Part shown: in pieces, positions 9,492-17,536 of the stretch
Numbering within the stretch: position 1 is the stretch's first letter
Layout: each line of letters begins with the position of its first letter
Assembly (NCBI GenBank): GCA_002348315.1
Contig: DEAW01000115.1
Location: 81,480 to 117,070 of the forward strand
Direction of reading: 5' to 3'
DNA length: 35,591 nucleotides
Source of the DNA: Planctomycetaceae bacterium UBA2972
Lineage (GTDB): Bacteria; Planctomycetota; Planctomycetia; Pirellulales; Pirellulaceae
Program-made: the position numbers and the translations under genes
Notes under the pieces: model-generated
Told to the model about the DNA's origin: nothing
Database searches by the model: none
The model's input: the letters and a program-made list of their open reading frames with translations, nothing else

Positions 9492-9737
9492 TTACTCTGC
9501 AGATTCCTCGTCGACTACAATGTCTACATCGTCTGCTGCATCTTCGTCAAGCTGTTTCACTTTCTTCTTACGTTTGAGTGAAACTTTCTGAACGCGTACT
9601 TTAGGCAGACCATATGGTGAATCCCCTGTATTCCAACGTTCTTCTTCCGCAAGTTTCTGCAGTCGCTCAACACGTGTTAACACGTTGCGGCTCTGCATGG
9701 ATCCGCGAGAAATCCTTAAACTCTTATCAATCGTCAT
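9492..9737 (-). CDS. PVC-superphylum small basic protein
   Basis: 81 residues beginning MTIDKSL, with the core RNVLTRVERLQKLAEEERW and GDSPYGLPKVRV. This matches the small basic protein conserved in Planctomycetes, Verrucomicrobia and Chlamydiae (the PVC signature protein; I recall the model TIGR04137). The family is thought to bind nucleic acid or act near the ribosome; the exact role is unsettled. After a very basic stretch (KRKKKVK) this copy carries an acidic tail of about 20 residues (DEDAADDVDIVVDEESAE), so the basic core is followed by an oppositely charged end. GGAG lies 8 bases before the ATG. The larA-like gene follows after 8 bases. Confidence 0.82.
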   Translation of the reverse strand: MTIDKSLRISRGSMQSRNVLTRVERLQKLAEEERWNTGDSPYGLPKVRVQKVSLKRKKKVKQLDEDAADDVDIVVDEESAE

Positions 9738-9896
9738 TTTTAAAACTCCGAGGTCCCACTAATGAGGACAATTTCCTTGTTCGAATTTCTCAGTATAGAA
9801 CCACCAGATTGGTTCATCAACCGCTAAAAGAGCCACGTCTAGACGATTCTCGGCAGTTTTATCACGTCGAAATGACTGTTTTTATAGTTTATTATC

Positions 9897-10808
9897 TCAA
9901 ACAGTCGCAGATTCAACGCTGGCGATTGACTGCAGGAATTTCCCCGTTGATTGCGGGCGGTCTTTGGGATCCACCGACATACACGCCATGATCGCTTCGG
10001 CCAGTTTGGGGTGTAATTTCGGTTTGTATTCCAAAATAGGAGTGGGTGCCAGAGTATCATGACTCAAGGCTGCTAATCCGGACGCATCGGTAGAGGGCCA
10101 GGGTAATTCGAATGTCAATAATTGATAGAACGAAACGCCCATCGCAAAGATATCAACACGCTTATCCGTCTTTCGACGACGCACAATTTCAGGAGCCATA
10201 TAAAATGGCGTCCCCGTACGATTTCCCGGCTGGTGAAAAGGAGGCTCGTCGGGTAACGTCAGACCGAAGTCAAATAGCTTCAGTGAAGTACAATCAGGCG
10301 ATGCAATATAATTACGTGGGCAAACATCCCGATGAATATAACCTGCATCATGAACAGCTCCTAATGCTTCCGCGAACTGTCGAATGAGACCTAACCGCTT
10401 TCCTTCCAACATCGAATCACGATCGTAGATCATCGCATGCAGGCCATTACCTTTGAGGTATTCCATCACCAGATATTTTCTCTTGTCTGTCGAAGTCCCA
10501 TATTCATATGTCTTGACCACATTGGGGTGTTCGATCTGAGTGGCGATCTTGCCTTCAGAAGGCTTCTTCAATGTCTTGAAGCGTTGTTCAAACAGAGCCG
10601 TCTTATCGGAGTCTGCTATTTTGAGCCCCACAATACGGTCGGTCTCACGGTCCCGCGCCATAAAAAATTTAGACATCGTTCCGGAAACTGCGGCGCGAAC
10701 AAACTCGAAACGCTTTTCCAGGTCAACGTTTTTGCGGAAGACGACGGTACGACCACCTGACTTACGTTTTCCACTAATGAGCGATTTGACATTGTCAAAT
10801 ATCCCCAT
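9897..10808 (-). CDS. Serine/threonine protein kinase, single cytoplasmic domain
   Basis: Hanks-type kinase of about 303 residues with no membrane segment or sensor domain. Visible are the beta3 lysine (VGLKI, K63), catalytic HRD (159-161), N166, DFG (180-182) and APE (205-207). Two departures are clear. The glycine-rich loop is reduced to about VSGTMSKFF, and the catalytic-loop motif reads HRDVCPRN, with Cys163 where Ser/Thr kinases usually have Lys. The remaining residues suggest it can still bind ATP and metal, but activity is uncertain. I chose the ATG at 10808, with AGGGAAG about 6 bases upstream, over the ATG at 10844. It lies 105 bases downstream of accD. The substrate is unknown. Confidence 0.87.
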   Translation of the reverse strand: MGIFDNVKSLISGKRKSGGRTVVFRKNVDLEKRFEFVRAAVSGTMSKFFMARDRETDRIVGLKIADSDKTALFEQRFKTLKKPSEGKIATQIEHPNVVKTYEYGTSTDKRKYLVMEYLKGNGLHAMIYDRDSMLEGKRLGLIRQFAEALGAVHDAGYIHRDVCPRNYIASPDCTSLKLFDFGLTLPDEPPFHQPGNRTGTPFYMAPEIVRRRKTDKRVDIFAMGVSFYQLLTFELPWPSTDASGLAALSHDTLAPTPILEYKPKLHPKLAEAIMACMSVDPKDRPQSTGKFLQSIASVESATV

Positions 10809-10913
10809 GGAATCTTCCCTGTAAAATCCGTTTAATCTGTTCAATCAGCTTGAAGTTGTGTTTCGGTCTTTAGCATGCGCGGCTGACACTGCCGAACAGC
10901 CATTCGCACAAAA

Positions 10914-11744
10914 CTATTTACCTACGTAGTCAATTGTACGAGCGATTTCACTCTTCAATTTTCCACGGGCAACAATACGATCTACGTATCCGTGCTCCAG
11001 CAGGAACTCGCTGGTTTGGAATCCTTCAGGTAGTTCAATTCGAATGGTCGCTTTGATCGTCCGTGGTCCGGCAAATCCAATCAAGGCCTTTGGCTCAGCA
11101 AAACAGATATCACCTAAGGCAGCAAAACTCGCAGCAACGCCACCCATCGTTGGGTTCGTTAATACCGAGATAAAGAAACCACCCTGTTGATCATAGCGTG
11201 CCAACGCAGCTGAAACTTTAGCCATCTGCATCAAAGAGAGGATTCCCTCATGCATACGGGCTCCACCACCTGAACCACTGATAATGATCAAGGGTAGGTT
11301 TTGTTCGGTAGCACGCTCAATTAGCCGAGCCAGACGTTCTCCAACCACCGATCCCATACTGCCCATGATGAAGGCAGAATCTGTTACGCCAATCGCCACT
11401 CGCCGGGCACGAATCATACCACAGCCTGTAAGCGCAGCATCTCGCAAACCTGTTCGTTTCTGTTCGGCTACAATCCGATCTGCGTACGACTTGCGATCCT
11501 TGAATTCCAATGGGTCGGTCGGCATCAAATCCGCATCCCACTCTTCAAACGTACCTTCGTCGAGGACCTGACGAATTCGTTCCTGACCGGACACATAAAA
11601 GTGATAACTGCACTCGGGACAAATTCCCAGCAGTTCATCGGCAGTCTTCTTGTAGATAGTCTGCTGACAATCAGGGCACTTTACCCAAAGTCCTTCAGGT
11701 ACGCCGCGTTTCGTTCGTTTTACTGTTTCGGTTGAGCTAGCCAT
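10914..11744 (-). CDS. accD: Acetyl-CoA carboxylase carboxyltransferase subunit beta
   Basis: 276 residues, close to the usual AccD length. The N-terminal zinc ribbon is C23-x2-C26 and C42-x2-C45, followed by the crotonase-like carboxyltransferase domain with SGSGGGARMHEG and NPTMGGVAASFA, the oxyanion-hole and CoA-binding region. With AccA it transfers the carboxyl group from biotin to acetyl-CoA, giving malonyl-CoA for fatty acid synthesis in the cytoplasm. accA, accB and accC are not in the window. The ATG at 11744 has no clear Shine-Dalgarno. A 179-base gap separates it from rpe upstream and may hold its own promoter, which I could not locate with confidence. Confidence 0.95.
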   Translation of the reverse strand: MASSTETVKRTKRGVPEGLWVKCPDCQQTIYKKTADELLGICPECSYHFYVSGQERIRQVLDEGTFEEWDADLMPTDPLEFKDRKSYADRIVAEQKRTGLRDAALTGCGMIRARRVAIGVTDSAFIMGSMGSVVGERLARLIERATEQNLPLIIISGSGGGARMHEGILSLMQMAKVSAALARYDQQGGFFISVLTNPTMGGVAASFAALGDICFAEPKALIGFAGPRTIKATIRIELPEGFQTSEFLLEHGYVDRIVARGKLKSEIARTIDYVGK

Positions 11745-11923
11745 TTAATATGCAGTATGCAGACATGTCATTTTTCAAATCTGTGCCTGTTATTATGTTC
11801 TAAATGAAGATTTTTTCGACCTCAAAAAGGTAATGAAAAACATCCTCCTGACACAAGATGAAAGGTGTATTCTTCCCGTTTTAAGCTGGAACGACGAAAT
11901 CAGCAACCCAAAAGCACTTCGAC

Positions 11924-12628
11924 TTAAGCAATTTCACGCCCAGCTGCAGCAATCAAATCAGCGACTGCCTGCGTGTAACACTCCTCTTTAAAAATGGAAG
12001 ACCCTGCCACAAACCAGGTTGCTCCGGCAGTATAACAATCTGCAATCGTCGCAGTGTTAATACCTCCATCCACTTCCAAAATGAAATCCAATTGCTGTTG
12101 TTCGCGAATTTCATTAAGTCGCTTAAATTTCTCTATGGCGACAGGGTTAAATTGCTGACCGCCAAATCCTGCATTCACACTCATGCATAACACCAGGTCG
12201 CATAAATCTAAATGAGGAACAATGTCTTCAAGAGGAGTATCCGGATTCAATGCCACTCCACTGGCAACTCCCAGTTCTCGGATTTGCTTCAAGGTTGCTG
12301 GCAAATCCGAACAGGCTTCAACATGCACGGTTAACAAATCAGATCCAGCCGCAGCAAACTGATCGATATATCGAATCGGCTCCTGAACCATTAAATGAAC
12401 ATCCAATGGCATTTGAGTGTGACGCGCCAAGCCTTCAACCACTGGCATTCCGTAGGTCATATTAGGTACAAAAATGCCATCCATGACATCCAGGTGTAAG
12501 GCCTGAACCCCGGCAGCCTCGAGCAATTGGAGCTCGCTACGTAAATCTCCAAAATCACACAGTAGCAGTGATGGGAGAACTAACGGCGAGCTGTTGCGCA
12601 GCTGTAATATTTTGTCACGTGGCGTCAT
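11924..12628 (-). CDS. rpe: Ribulose-phosphate 3-epimerase
   Basis: TIM-barrel epimerase of 234 residues that interconverts ribulose 5-phosphate and xylulose 5-phosphate in the pentose phosphate and Calvin pathways. Motifs visible are PSLLLCDFGDL, HLDVMDGIFVPN (H45, D47: metal site and acid/base), DVHLMV, MSVNAGFGGQQF and LEVDGGI (the second catalytic Asp). The usual MSVNPGFGGQ has Ala for Pro, a minor change. A good AGGAAAG lies before the ATG at 12628. It follows scpB after 45 bases. Nothing suggests a specialised substrate. Confidence 0.93.
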   Translation of the reverse strand: MTPRDKILQLRNSSPLVLPSLLLCDFGDLRSELQLLEAAGVQALHLDVMDGIFVPNMTYGMPVVEGLARHTQMPLDVHLMVQEPIRYIDQFAAAGSDLLTVHVEACSDLPATLKQIRELGVASGVALNPDTPLEDIVPHLDLCDLVLCMSVNAGFGGQQFNPVAIEKFKRLNEIREQQQLDFILEVDGGINTATIADCYTAGATWFVAGSSIFKEECYTQAVADLIAAAGREIA

Positions 12629-12673
12629 AACTTTCCTGAAGTTGGATTACATTCCAACGTTTCCCATCTACCT

Positions 12674-13480
12674 TTACCATTGATGATCGAGAATCAATGC
12701 CTGGGGCAAATCTTCGATATTGTCTAAACCAAAGACCTGAAGAAATCGATCCGTCGTAAAGTAAATCGTTTTCCGAGGTTTATCTTCCGTACGTTCAAGC
12801 CGTAGCATTTGTCTGCGGACCAACTGTGACAAAATGAAACCACTGGAATGATCTCGCATGGCATCAATTTCCTGTCGGCTTATTCCCTGATTGTAAGCAA
12901 CAACAGCCAGGACATCGATTGCAACCTGAGACAATTTCGTTTCCCGTACGCGCCCGTAAAATCGCTCGCGCAACCCATCAAACTGCTCTCTTAACCCCAT
13001 CACATACCCAGCGTCCTGCCGTCGAATCTCAAAGACTGAGCCTGACTGTTCATAAGCCAGATTCAAATCCTGAATGAGTTCATCCACTTCCTGAACAGAA
13101 ACTCCACGCATCATTTTCGCTACGTGAGATGCAATCAAGGGCTGTCCATCCGGATCTCCGACAAACAACATCGCTTCGAGGATCGACTTAGGAGATAACT
13201 CCGCTTCTTCCTCAGCCGTCACTGTCACCGATACGGGCTGCGGAGGCAATTCAGTTTCTACAGTTGAGGCTGCCGTATCGCTAATCTCAGCTGCCTGATA
13301 AGGATCATCTCCTACCCCCATCAGGTTTGCATAAGCGTCACTTAATTCATCCAACGAAGTTCCTTCGTCCTCATCTGGCCGATAAAACTCACTGAGCCCC
13401 ATCTGATCAGGATTCATCGGTACAGCGCGAGGACGCCTTACCGGTTGATCGGATTGTTCGTGTTCGGTAGACATGCGCAT
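12674..13480 (-). CDS. scpB: Segregation and condensation protein B
   Basis: ScpB, a dimeric winged-helix partner of ScpA in the SMC condensin. The conserved core begins at SPKSILEAMLFVG and includes AIDVLAVVAYNQGISRQEI, the family hallmark, ending in a second winged-helix domain. An N-terminal extension of about 100 residues before the core is acidic, Pro- and Thr-rich and probably disordered. The start is uncertain: the frame is open to a TTG at 13549, and ATGs lie at 13480 and 13474. GAGAGG is 15 bases before the 13480 ATG, which is not ideal. I use 13480, since the 24 residues before it look like read-through of non-coding sequence. Confidence 0.9.
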   Translation of the reverse strand: MRMSTEHEQSDQPVRRPRAVPMNPDQMGLSEFYRPDEDEGTSLDELSDAYANLMGVGDDPYQAAEISDTAASTVETELPPQPVSVTVTAEEEAELSPKSILEAMLFVGDPDGQPLIASHVAKMMRGVSVQEVDELIQDLNLAYEQSGSVFEIRRQDAGYVMGLREQFDGLRERFYGRVRETKLSQVAIDVLAVVAYNQGISRQEIDAMRDHSSGFILSQLVRRQMLRLERTEDKPRKTIYFTTDRFLQVFGLDNIEDLPQALILDHQW

Positions 13481-13553
13481 AACTATACGAAGAAACCTCT
13501 CTTTTTGAAAAGAGTGAATGCCCTGAACGCCGACCCAAACAACACGCAATATC

Positions 13554-13594
13554 TAATAAAACAGCTCTGTAGCTATTGCTAACTACAGAGCTGT
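13554..13594 (-). terminator. Rho-independent terminator after the ketose epimerase gene
   Basis: A perfect 12-bp inverted repeat, ACAGCTCTGTAG (13561-13572) and CTACAGAGCTGT (13583-13594), with a 10-base loop. On the minus strand it is followed by TTTTATTAG. It lies 46 bases past the stop of the 13640-14491 gene and just upstream of scpB, so it should end the carbohydrate gene run. Confidence 0.75.
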
Positions 13595-13639
13595 ATTCAT
13601 ATCACATCGAATGATTCAGAAACCCGGGGCCTTGCCAAT

Positions 13640-14491
13640 CTATGTCCAGCGACTGGCCACTTGCGATTTCATAAAGGCCAAAGCATCGCCTGCCAACTGT
13701 TCTTCGCTTTCATACATTCGACGCCAGATTTTCGTGGCGGCGACCAGCTCTGGCAACGCCAATCCGAAAGCTTCCACAACCATCCAGCCATCATAGCCAA
13801 CTTCATGAAGCGTATTGAAGTTGGTATCCCAGTCCACATTTCCTGTTCCCGGAGTGGAACGATCGTTCTCAGAAATATGAACCAATGCACATACATCGCT
13901 GCAGTCACGAATCGCCTGAGCAATATCCTTCTCTTCAATATTAGCGTGAAAAGTGTCATACATCATCCGCGCGTTGGGATGGTCCACTTCACGGACGAAA
14001 CGAGCAGAATCTGCATGGGTATTCAGTAAGTAAGTTTCAAATCGATTTAATGCCTCAACGCCCAGAGTAATGCCTACGGTCTCGGCATGCTCAGCCACCT
14101 GACGCATACTATCGACTCCCCATTTCCATTCATCTTCGGTCGGCCCCTGCCCGGAAAAGACGCCCAAAGCTGAATGATAGGGACCCACTAAGCGAACAGC
14201 GCCGGCAGCGGCAGCGTTGTCCAATGCACGTTTATTGTTTTCCACACCTAATGTACGAACTGCTGAATCGGCACTAATTGGATTATCTTCTTCGCCACGC
14301 ACTGTGACGGCGGTACACTCAAGATCCATTTCCCGGAGACGGGCACCCCATTGTGTGTAGAGCTCGATATTGTCTTCAAACACAGGGATTTCAACTCCGT
14401 CGTATCCCATTTCCTTGAGTGAGGCGACCACGGGAACCATGTCATCGTTCATGGCACCAGTCCAAAGTAATAAGTTCATTCCAAATTTCAT
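13640..14491 (-). CDS. Ketose 3-epimerase family sugar isomerase (D-tagatose 3-epimerase-like)
   Basis: AP-endonuclease-2-like TIM-barrel protein of 283 residues. The four metal and catalytic residues of Pseudomonas cichorii D-tagatose 3-epimerase (E152, D185, H211, E246) appear here as E146 (VEALNRFE), D179 (MMYDTFHANIEE), H205 (LVHISENDR) and E240 (VVEAFG), all offset by exactly six. The family signature STPGTGNVDW follows the His. It therefore probably epimerises a ketose at C3 using a divalent metal; the precise sugar is unknown. GGAGGA lies 9 bases before the ATG. It is the last gene of the carbohydrate run, followed by a strong terminator. Confidence 0.86.
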   Translation of the reverse strand: MKFGMNLLLWTGAMNDDMVPVVASLKEMGYDGVEIPVFEDNIELYTQWGARLREMDLECTAVTVRGEEDNPISADSAVRTLGVENNKRALDNAAAAGAVRLVGPYHSALGVFSGQGPTEDEWKWGVDSMRQVAEHAETVGITLGVEALNRFETYLLNTHADSARFVREVDHPNARMMYDTFHANIEEKDIAQAIRDCSDVCALVHISENDRSTPGTGNVDWDTNFNTLHEVGYDGWMVVEAFGLALPELVAATKIWRRMYESEEQLAGDALAFMKSQVASRWT

Positions 14492-14536
14492 GATTTCGTT
14501 TCCTCCACAATCTCATCTTTAGGATTGGTTCTTTGA

Positions 14537-15193
14537 TTAGTTGTCATCATCGGGCAACAAAAGCTCCGTATGACATTGGTAAACTCGTTGACGCATCGAT
14601 GCGAAGAGCTCGGTTACCGAATCGCCAAACGTCGGTAAACCAACTCGTTTCATTACCTGATTCAACCGATAGGCCAATCGGTCATCATCTAAGTAATCAT
14701 ACAAAAATCGCTCCCGGCAAAATGCTTCGAAAAATCGAACAAACTGATCTGTCTGGCACGTGGATGCCAAATTGATCACCTGCTGTATTTGTTCCGCATC
14801 CACTCGAACCAATATTTCGTAATATCGATCAAGTACACCGGGGTGCAATTCCGCTAATCGAGCGTCCAGCAGGAGTTCGATAACAATATGCCCTAAAAAA
14901 CGAGGGCGTAACGACGTATCTTCGGGATCGGCGTCTCGTAATGCCTGAGCAAATTCGAGGTTGAGCTGATTGAAAATCTTCGTTGCATGAAACCACTGAT
15001 CGTCATGGAGATGTTGTAAGATTCCCGTAGCAATCTCAACAACCTCTGAATCCTGACTGTCGATCAAGGGTGTCAGGTTGCGCGAGCGAACCCGCACTTT
15101 ACGATCCACCACACTTAACATGTCAGGCACGCCTGTACCCGACATGAAAAGAGGTCGATCTAAATAATTAATCGCATGAGCTAAATAATTCAT
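14537..15193 (-). CDS. Uncharacterised AcpH-like (DUF479-type) helical protein
   Basis: 218 residues, all-helical, without signal peptide. The N-terminus MNYLAHAINYL resembles acyl-carrier-protein phosphodiesterase (AcpH; E. coli begins MNFLAHLHLA). GILQHLHDDQWFH and FLGHIVIELLLDARL fall roughly where that family has its GI.MH..ID and D..WDHFL metal-site segments. Identity is low, so the resemblance is suggestive only. Its placement inside a sugar-catabolism run is unexplained. It starts 23 bases after the Gfo/Idh/MocA gene stop. The 16 bases directly before the ATG form a perfect hairpin (15194-15209) that includes the likely ribosome-binding site. Confidence 0.75.
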   Translation of the reverse strand: MNYLAHAINYLDRPLFMSGTGVPDMLSVVDRKVRVRSRNLTPLIDSQDSEVVEIATGILQHLHDDQWFHATKIFNQLNLEFAQALRDADPEDTSLRPRFLGHIVIELLLDARLAELHPGVLDRYYEILVRVDAEQIQQVINLASTCQTDQFVRFFEAFCRERFLYDYLDDDRLAYRLNQVMKRVGLPTFGDSVTELFASMRQRVYQCHTELLLPDDDN

Positions 15194-15209
15194 GCAGGAG
15201 GTATCCTGC
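15194..15209 (-). promoter_or_regulatory. Hairpin covering the ribosome-binding site
   Basis: GCAGGA (15194-15199), GGTA, TCCTGC (15204-15209): a perfect 6-bp stem with a 4-base loop, immediately before the ATG at 15193. On the minus-strand mRNA the AGGA of the 5' arm is the only Shine-Dalgarno-like sequence and would be paired. There is no T tract, so it is not a terminator. Confidence 0.4.
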
Positions 15210-15216
15210 TGTTAAC

Positions 15217-16353
15217 TTATACGCTTTGCCAGGAGCCGTCGTTAGCTGAAGCGAGTACGGCATCACAGACTTTCTGCGTTTCCAATGCATCCCGGAACGT
15301 TGGTCCGGCAGGCTCGCCAGTTTCCAATCCCTTCAGGAAGTCGGCTACCTGATGTACGAAGGTATGTTCATATCCAATTTGCAAGCCAGGTACCCACCAG
15401 TTACCCATATAAGGGTGCTCGCCATCGGTAACATGAATACTCTTCCATCCACGAACCGTGCCGCCATCATTGTGATCAAAGTACTCTAACCGATGAAGAT
15501 CATGCAGATCCCAACGTAAAGATCCTTTTTCACCGTTGATCTCCAGCGTATAAAGAGCTTTATGCCCGCGGGCATAGCGAGTGGACTCGAACAACGCCAG
15601 CGAACCATTGCTGAAGCGTCCCATAAAGGTACAGGCGTCATCAATCGTCACCGGCATGACTTCGCCGGTATCCTGATGCACGCGTTCTTTGATGAATGTC
15701 TCGGTCATCGCTGAGACTGAATCAATCGAACCGTTAAGCCAGATGGCCGTGTCGATACAGTGAGCGAGTAAGTCTCCGGTCACACCGGAACCTGCCACAG
15801 AAGCATCCAAACGCCAAAGCGCTTGACCACCCTGTGGTAAGTCGGTCGAGATCGTCCAGTCCTGTAGGAACTGAGCACGGTAATGGAAAATTCGTCCCAG
15901 ACGTCCTTCATCAATCAGTTGTTTTGCCAACGTAACAGCCGGGACTCGACGATAGTTGTACCAAACGATATTGGCAACGCCGGCAGCCTCGACAGCAGCA
16001 CACATTTCCTCACCTTCGGCAGTATTCATCGAAAGTGGTTTCTCGCAAAGAATCATCTTGCCGGCTTCTGCACAAGCAAGTGCAATCTCTTTGTGCAGGT
16101 TATTGGGAGTACAAATATCAACGGCATCGATATCGTCACGAGCAATCAAAGCTCGCCAGTCCGACTCGATCGATTCGTATCCCCAGGTATCAGCAAAGGC
16201 CTGTACCTTTTCCTGATTACGAGCACACGCCGCTTTGAGAACTGGCTGATATTCCAGGTCAAAAAAGTTGTTCACTTTGCGATAAGCATTTGAATGAGTA
16301 CGGCCCATAAAGCCGTAACCGATCATTCCGATATTGAGTGGTTTTTTAGCCAT
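15217..16353 (-). CDS. Gfo/Idh/MocA family oxidoreductase
   Basis: NAD(P)-dependent sugar or polyol dehydrogenase of 378 residues. The N-terminal Rossmann motif is GMIGYGFMGRTH (residues 9-20), the EKP motif is at 104-106 (ILCEKPLSMN), and the C-terminal domain carries GVTGDLLAHCIDTAIWL, the GDxxxHxxD-type active-site motif. There is no Tat or Sec signal, unlike many planctomycete members, so it should be cytoplasmic. Substrates in the family include inositols, glucose-6-phosphate and keto-sugars, and cannot be read from sequence. Neighbouring isomerases imply it oxidises or reduces a sugar intermediate in the same pathway. The ATG at 16353 has a purine-rich AAGAGAAAG upstream. It sits 66 bases after the TIM-barrel gene. 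Confidence 0.9.
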   Translation of the reverse strand: MAKKPLNIGMIGYGFMGRTHSNAYRKVNNFFDLEYQPVLKAACARNQEKVQAFADTWGYESIESDWRALIARDDIDAVDICTPNNLHKEIALACAEAGKMILCEKPLSMNTAEGEEMCAAVEAAGVANIVWYNYRRVPAVTLAKQLIDEGRLGRIFHYRAQFLQDWTISTDLPQGGQALWRLDASVAGSGVTGDLLAHCIDTAIWLNGSIDSVSAMTETFIKERVHQDTGEVMPVTIDDACTFMGRFSNGSLALFESTRYARGHKALYTLEINGEKGSLRWDLHDLHRLEYFDHNDGGTVRGWKSIHVTDGEHPYMGNWWVPGLQIGYEHTFVHQVADFLKGLETGEPAGPTFRDALETQKVCDAVLASANDGSWQSV

Positions 16354-16419
16354 AGTGTCTTTCTCTTACTCTCTAATCCGTCACACCCTGTGACCAATTT
16401 GATAAAACTGTTCTTCTAA

Positions 16420-17454
16420 TTAGTTATTCCAACCGTGGGCGTCCCGTACGTCGACCATCGCTTTGAGGATGACGTTCCAGGTCTCCGGATCTTCCAACAC
16501 CTCGTTCGGGAACATACAACCATCCCAACAGATGTGCTGAATTCCACGTTCCGTGGCATCCTGCAACCAGTATCCTGCTGTGCGGGTAATATCCAGCTTG
16601 CCATTAGGATCATCAGCGCGGCAATGCTTGCCAGTCTTATCGTGTGAACCAGCCCCGTGAACCGTGCCGTCGTTTTGAGCCACATGGAAATCAATCGTCC
16701 AGGGCCTCAATTTGTCAGTCATCGTTTCATAGGCTGCATAGAACTCTTCTTCAGAATATCCTTCCTGTAACAACGCATGTTCAGGAGCGTTATATCCCAT
16801 CAGATAAAGATAGGTATGAGCCTGATCTGATTGGAACCCAAAGGATTCAGGCTTACCAACACCTTCGAGGATATCAAGCATATCCTTCCAGCTATGCATA
16901 CCAGCCCAGCAGATCTCGCCTTCACAAGCCAGTCGTTCTCCATGAGTTTCAGCAATCTCAGCTGCTTTGGTAAATGTCTCCACAATCCGAGCGGTATTTG
17001 TGGCGGGATCTTCACGCCATTTTTCGACACCGAATTCCGCCGAATCGATACGGATAACCCCATAATCACGAATTCCGTGTTCGTTAAAGACTCCGGCAAT
17101 CCGACAGGCTTTCCTGATAGCATCAAGGAATTTCTCCTGCTGCTGGTCATCTCCCATAGCAGAATCACCTACGGTTCCCGGCCAGACAGGAGCGACAACA
17201 GAACCAACTTTCAATCCATGACCGCCGATTAAGTCAGCAATCTCTTTCAATTCATCCTCACTGGCATCCGGATCTGTGTGCGGGTGGAATAGAAAGTAAT
17301 CAACACCTTCAAATTTTTGCCCATCTACTTCAGCAGCCGCTGTCAGTTCAAGCATCCTTTCCAGACTGATCGGTGGTTCCTGGCCTTCTTCATCGCCTTT
17401 ACCGACCAGACCGGGCCACATAGCGTTATGTAGTTTTGGAAATAGATTTGTCAT
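16420..17454 (-). CDS. Sugar phosphate isomerase/epimerase-type TIM-barrel protein
   Basis: 344-residue xylose-isomerase-like TIM barrel. Candidate metal-site segments are LACEGEICWAG (Glu), FGFQSDQAHTY (Asp and His) and WTIDFHVAQND (His), with a late HICWDGCMFP. The family isomerises or epimerises sugars, inositol derivatives or keto-sugars, or dehydrates inosose (IolE-like). The exact activity is open. AGGAG lies 12 bases before the ATG. The rho-independent terminator at 17502-17530 separates it from the cupin gene upstream, so it may head its own transcript with the Gfo/Idh/MocA, AcpH-like and epimerase genes. Confidence 0.82.
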   Translation of the reverse strand: MTNLFPKLHNAMWPGLVGKGDEEGQEPPISLERMLELTAAAEVDGQKFEGVDYFLFHPHTDPDASEDELKEIADLIGGHGLKVGSVVAPVWPGTVGDSAMGDDQQQEKFLDAIRKACRIAGVFNEHGIRDYGVIRIDSAEFGVEKWREDPATNTARIVETFTKAAEIAETHGERLACEGEICWAGMHSWKDMLDILEGVGKPESFGFQSDQAHTYLYLMGYNAPEHALLQEGYSEEEFYAAYETMTDKLRPWTIDFHVAQNDGTVHGAGSHDKTGKHCRADDPNGKLDITRTAGYWLQDATERGIQHICWDGCMFPNEVLEDPETWNVILKAMVDVRDAHGWNN

Positions 17455-17501
17455 AGTTCATTCACTCCTGTTATTCATTGGATGAACGTTCTCGTTGTAT
17501 T

Positions 17502-17530
17502 AAAAAACGGACGACCCACCGGGATCGCCC
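17502..17530 (-). terminator. Rho-independent terminator after the cupin gene
   Basis: On the minus strand: GGGCGATCC, loop CGGT, GGGTCGTCC, then G and six T. All nine pairs form, two of them G-U. It lies 7 bases past the cupin gene stop, so much of the transcription from upstream should end here before the TIM-barrel gene. Confidence 0.75.
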
Positions 17531-17536
17531 CTCTGT

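Noticed and set aside
9874..9906. GACTGTTT/AAACAGTC inverted repeat at the end of the kinase gene
   Set aside because: It has a 17-base loop and no T tract, and it overlaps the stop codon, so I do not call a terminator.
16380..16394. GTCACA-CCC-TGTGAC palindrome between the TIM-barrel and Gfo/Idh/MocA genes
   Set aside because: No T tract on either strand, and a three-base loop. It could be an operator, but nothing else supports that.
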